DNA of 7,761 nucleotides from Bacteroidota bacterium (lineage in GTDB: Bacteria; Bacteroidota; Bacteroidia; AKYH767-A; OLB10), in NCBI GenBank assembly GCA_016717325.1, contig JADKFV010000048.1:1-7761 (forward strand), written 5' to 3'. Positions within the stretch are counted from its first letter, which is position 1. The number at the start of each line of letters is the position of its first letter. The notes beneath the pieces are model-generated. The model made no database searches. It had not been told where the DNA came from and saw nothing but the letters and a program-made list of their open reading frames with translations. Position numbers and translations under genes: made by a program. This document shows, piece by piece, positions 7,000-7,761 of this stretch.

Positions 7000-7641
7000 T
7001 TAAAGTAATTCTTCAACCATTTTATCGGGTTTGGCATAAGATAATTGCGCAAGTTGACGTGTAGTATGATAACTATCCAAACCGGATATGGTTATGGTTT
7101 CGGCCTTCTCAATAGCTATAGCACCATTAACAAGCAAACAGTTTTCAGGGATGAATATTTCTACCACTTTACCTATGACTAAAATGGTACCGTTTATTTT
7201 CAATTCGTGCTTCTCAACAAATTCTAAACCGTATTTAACATGGCTTTCTGTTACATAAGGCGCTTTTACTACTTTGCCAAATTCAGCGGTCAATCGGGTT
7301 GCATCAAACTCAGAAATATTTTTTGGATACCGAGCCGAGGTTTGATGTGCCCGTTTATAAATTGTCTCATTGATATGATTGATAGTAAAGCAATTTGTTG
7401 CTGAAATATTTTCTAAGGTATGCCTGCTTGTTGAATCCGGTCTATTGATAAAACCGATTAATGCAGGGTTTGAACCCAGATGAAACCACCGAACTAAAAT
7501 AGCAAGATTAGTATTTCCATCTTTGTCGACCGAGCCAATAAGTGATGCACTTTTAAAACCACTTAGCGAATTGATAAATGCGGCCCTGAAGCGCGTTTCC
7601 ATTTCCAAAATATCTTTACTGGTAAAATAGGTCATGTTCAT
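7000..7641 (-). CDS. Flavin reductase-like FMN-binding protein
   Basis: A 213-residue member of the flavin reductase (COG1853-type split-barrel) family, which binds FMN and reduces flavins with NAD(P)H or uses flavin as a cofactor. Recognisable parts are NSLSGFKSASLIGSVD (25-39), NLAI then HLGSNPALIGFINRPD (54-69), RHTLENI, FTIN, the AHQTSARY and SEFDA blocks, ESHVKYGLEF and the final GLDSYH...LSYAKP. Residues 49-53 read LVRWF where the family has FSSVV: adding a T to the run at 7496-7499 and removing one from 7483-7485 restores AIFSSVVHLGSNP. This stretch lies in the FMN-phosphate loop region, so it matters. The start is ATG 7641 or, six bases in, ATG 7635. It is first of the visible - strand set. 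The exact substrate is not determinable. Confidence 0.88.
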   Translation of the reverse strand: MNMTYFTSKDILEMETRFRAAFINSLSGFKSASLIGSVDKDGNTNLAILVRWFHLGSNPALIGFINRPDSTSRHTLENISATNCFTINHINETIYKRAHQTSARYPKNISEFDATRLTAEFGKVVKAPYVTESHVKYGLEFVEKHELKINGTILVIGKVVEIFIPENCLLVNGAIAIEKAETITISGLDSYHTTRQLAQLSYAKPDKMVEELL

Positions 7642-7761
7642 TTTATTAATTGAAATTGATATCTAAACAAACAAGATTTCGATTAGTTAGTATTTTTCAT
7701 TTTAGCAGAGAAGATATCTAATATTTTCATTGCAGAAATTTGCAGCAAACAAACCTTTACT

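Noticed and set aside
7683..7761. Open frame on the - strand running off the window edge, ending SAKMKNTN
   Set aside because: About 25 codons with no recognisable motif; could be the end of an upstream gene but equally chance.

Overview
The window looks like part of a Bacteroidota (Bacteroidetes) chromosome. It is moderately AT-rich, translation starts are preceded by A/T-rich leaders without Shine-Dalgarno boxes, and several exported proteins carry lipoprotein-type signals. The gene families (KatG, a TsdA-type cytochrome with a SorA-like molybdoenzyme, and a DUF2071/DUF2256/DUF2805/flavin-reductase group) fit that phylum. The assignment is inference from sequence character only.

There are three blocks. 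(1) On the + strand, about 335-2495 is katG, a bifunctional catalase-peroxidase, followed by a strong hairpin terminator at 2518-2551. (2) On the - strand, about 5388 down to 2766 is a three-gene operon: a TsdA-like diheme cytochrome c, a SorA/SoxC-like sulfite oxidase lipoprotein with a molybdenum cofactor, and a small monoheme SorB-like cytochrome. Gene gaps are 5 and 11 nt. Together they would form a membrane-tethered periplasmic module taking electrons from sulfite, and perhaps thiosulfate, into c-type cytochromes. This block converges on katG, and the katG terminator can serve both sides. (3) On the - strand, 7641 down to 5686 is a second set: flavin reductase-like protein, DUF2071 protein, a 45-residue DUF2256 zinc-ribbon-like protein and a DUF2805 (TIGR03643) protein. 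Such small genes are often found near photolyase/cryptochrome genes. A photolyase, if present, would lie beyond 7761.

The most striking property is a scatter of frame lesions. katG has an internal deletion of about 77 bp at an ATGG microhomology plus a +1/-1 pair at its 3' end. The TsdA-like gene has a -1 in a T5 run and probably a +1 in an A5 run near its start. The DUF2071 gene has a -1 in an A5 run. The flavin reductase has a compensating -1/+1 pair that scrambles five residues. In every case the expected family sequence resumes in the other frame. Uncorrected indel errors in a metagenomic or long-read assembly explain this better than gene decay, though the katG deletion may be a real mutation. 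Fragments below are annotated as parts of one original gene each.

I saw no tRNA, rRNA, CRISPR array, insertion sequence or attachment site.
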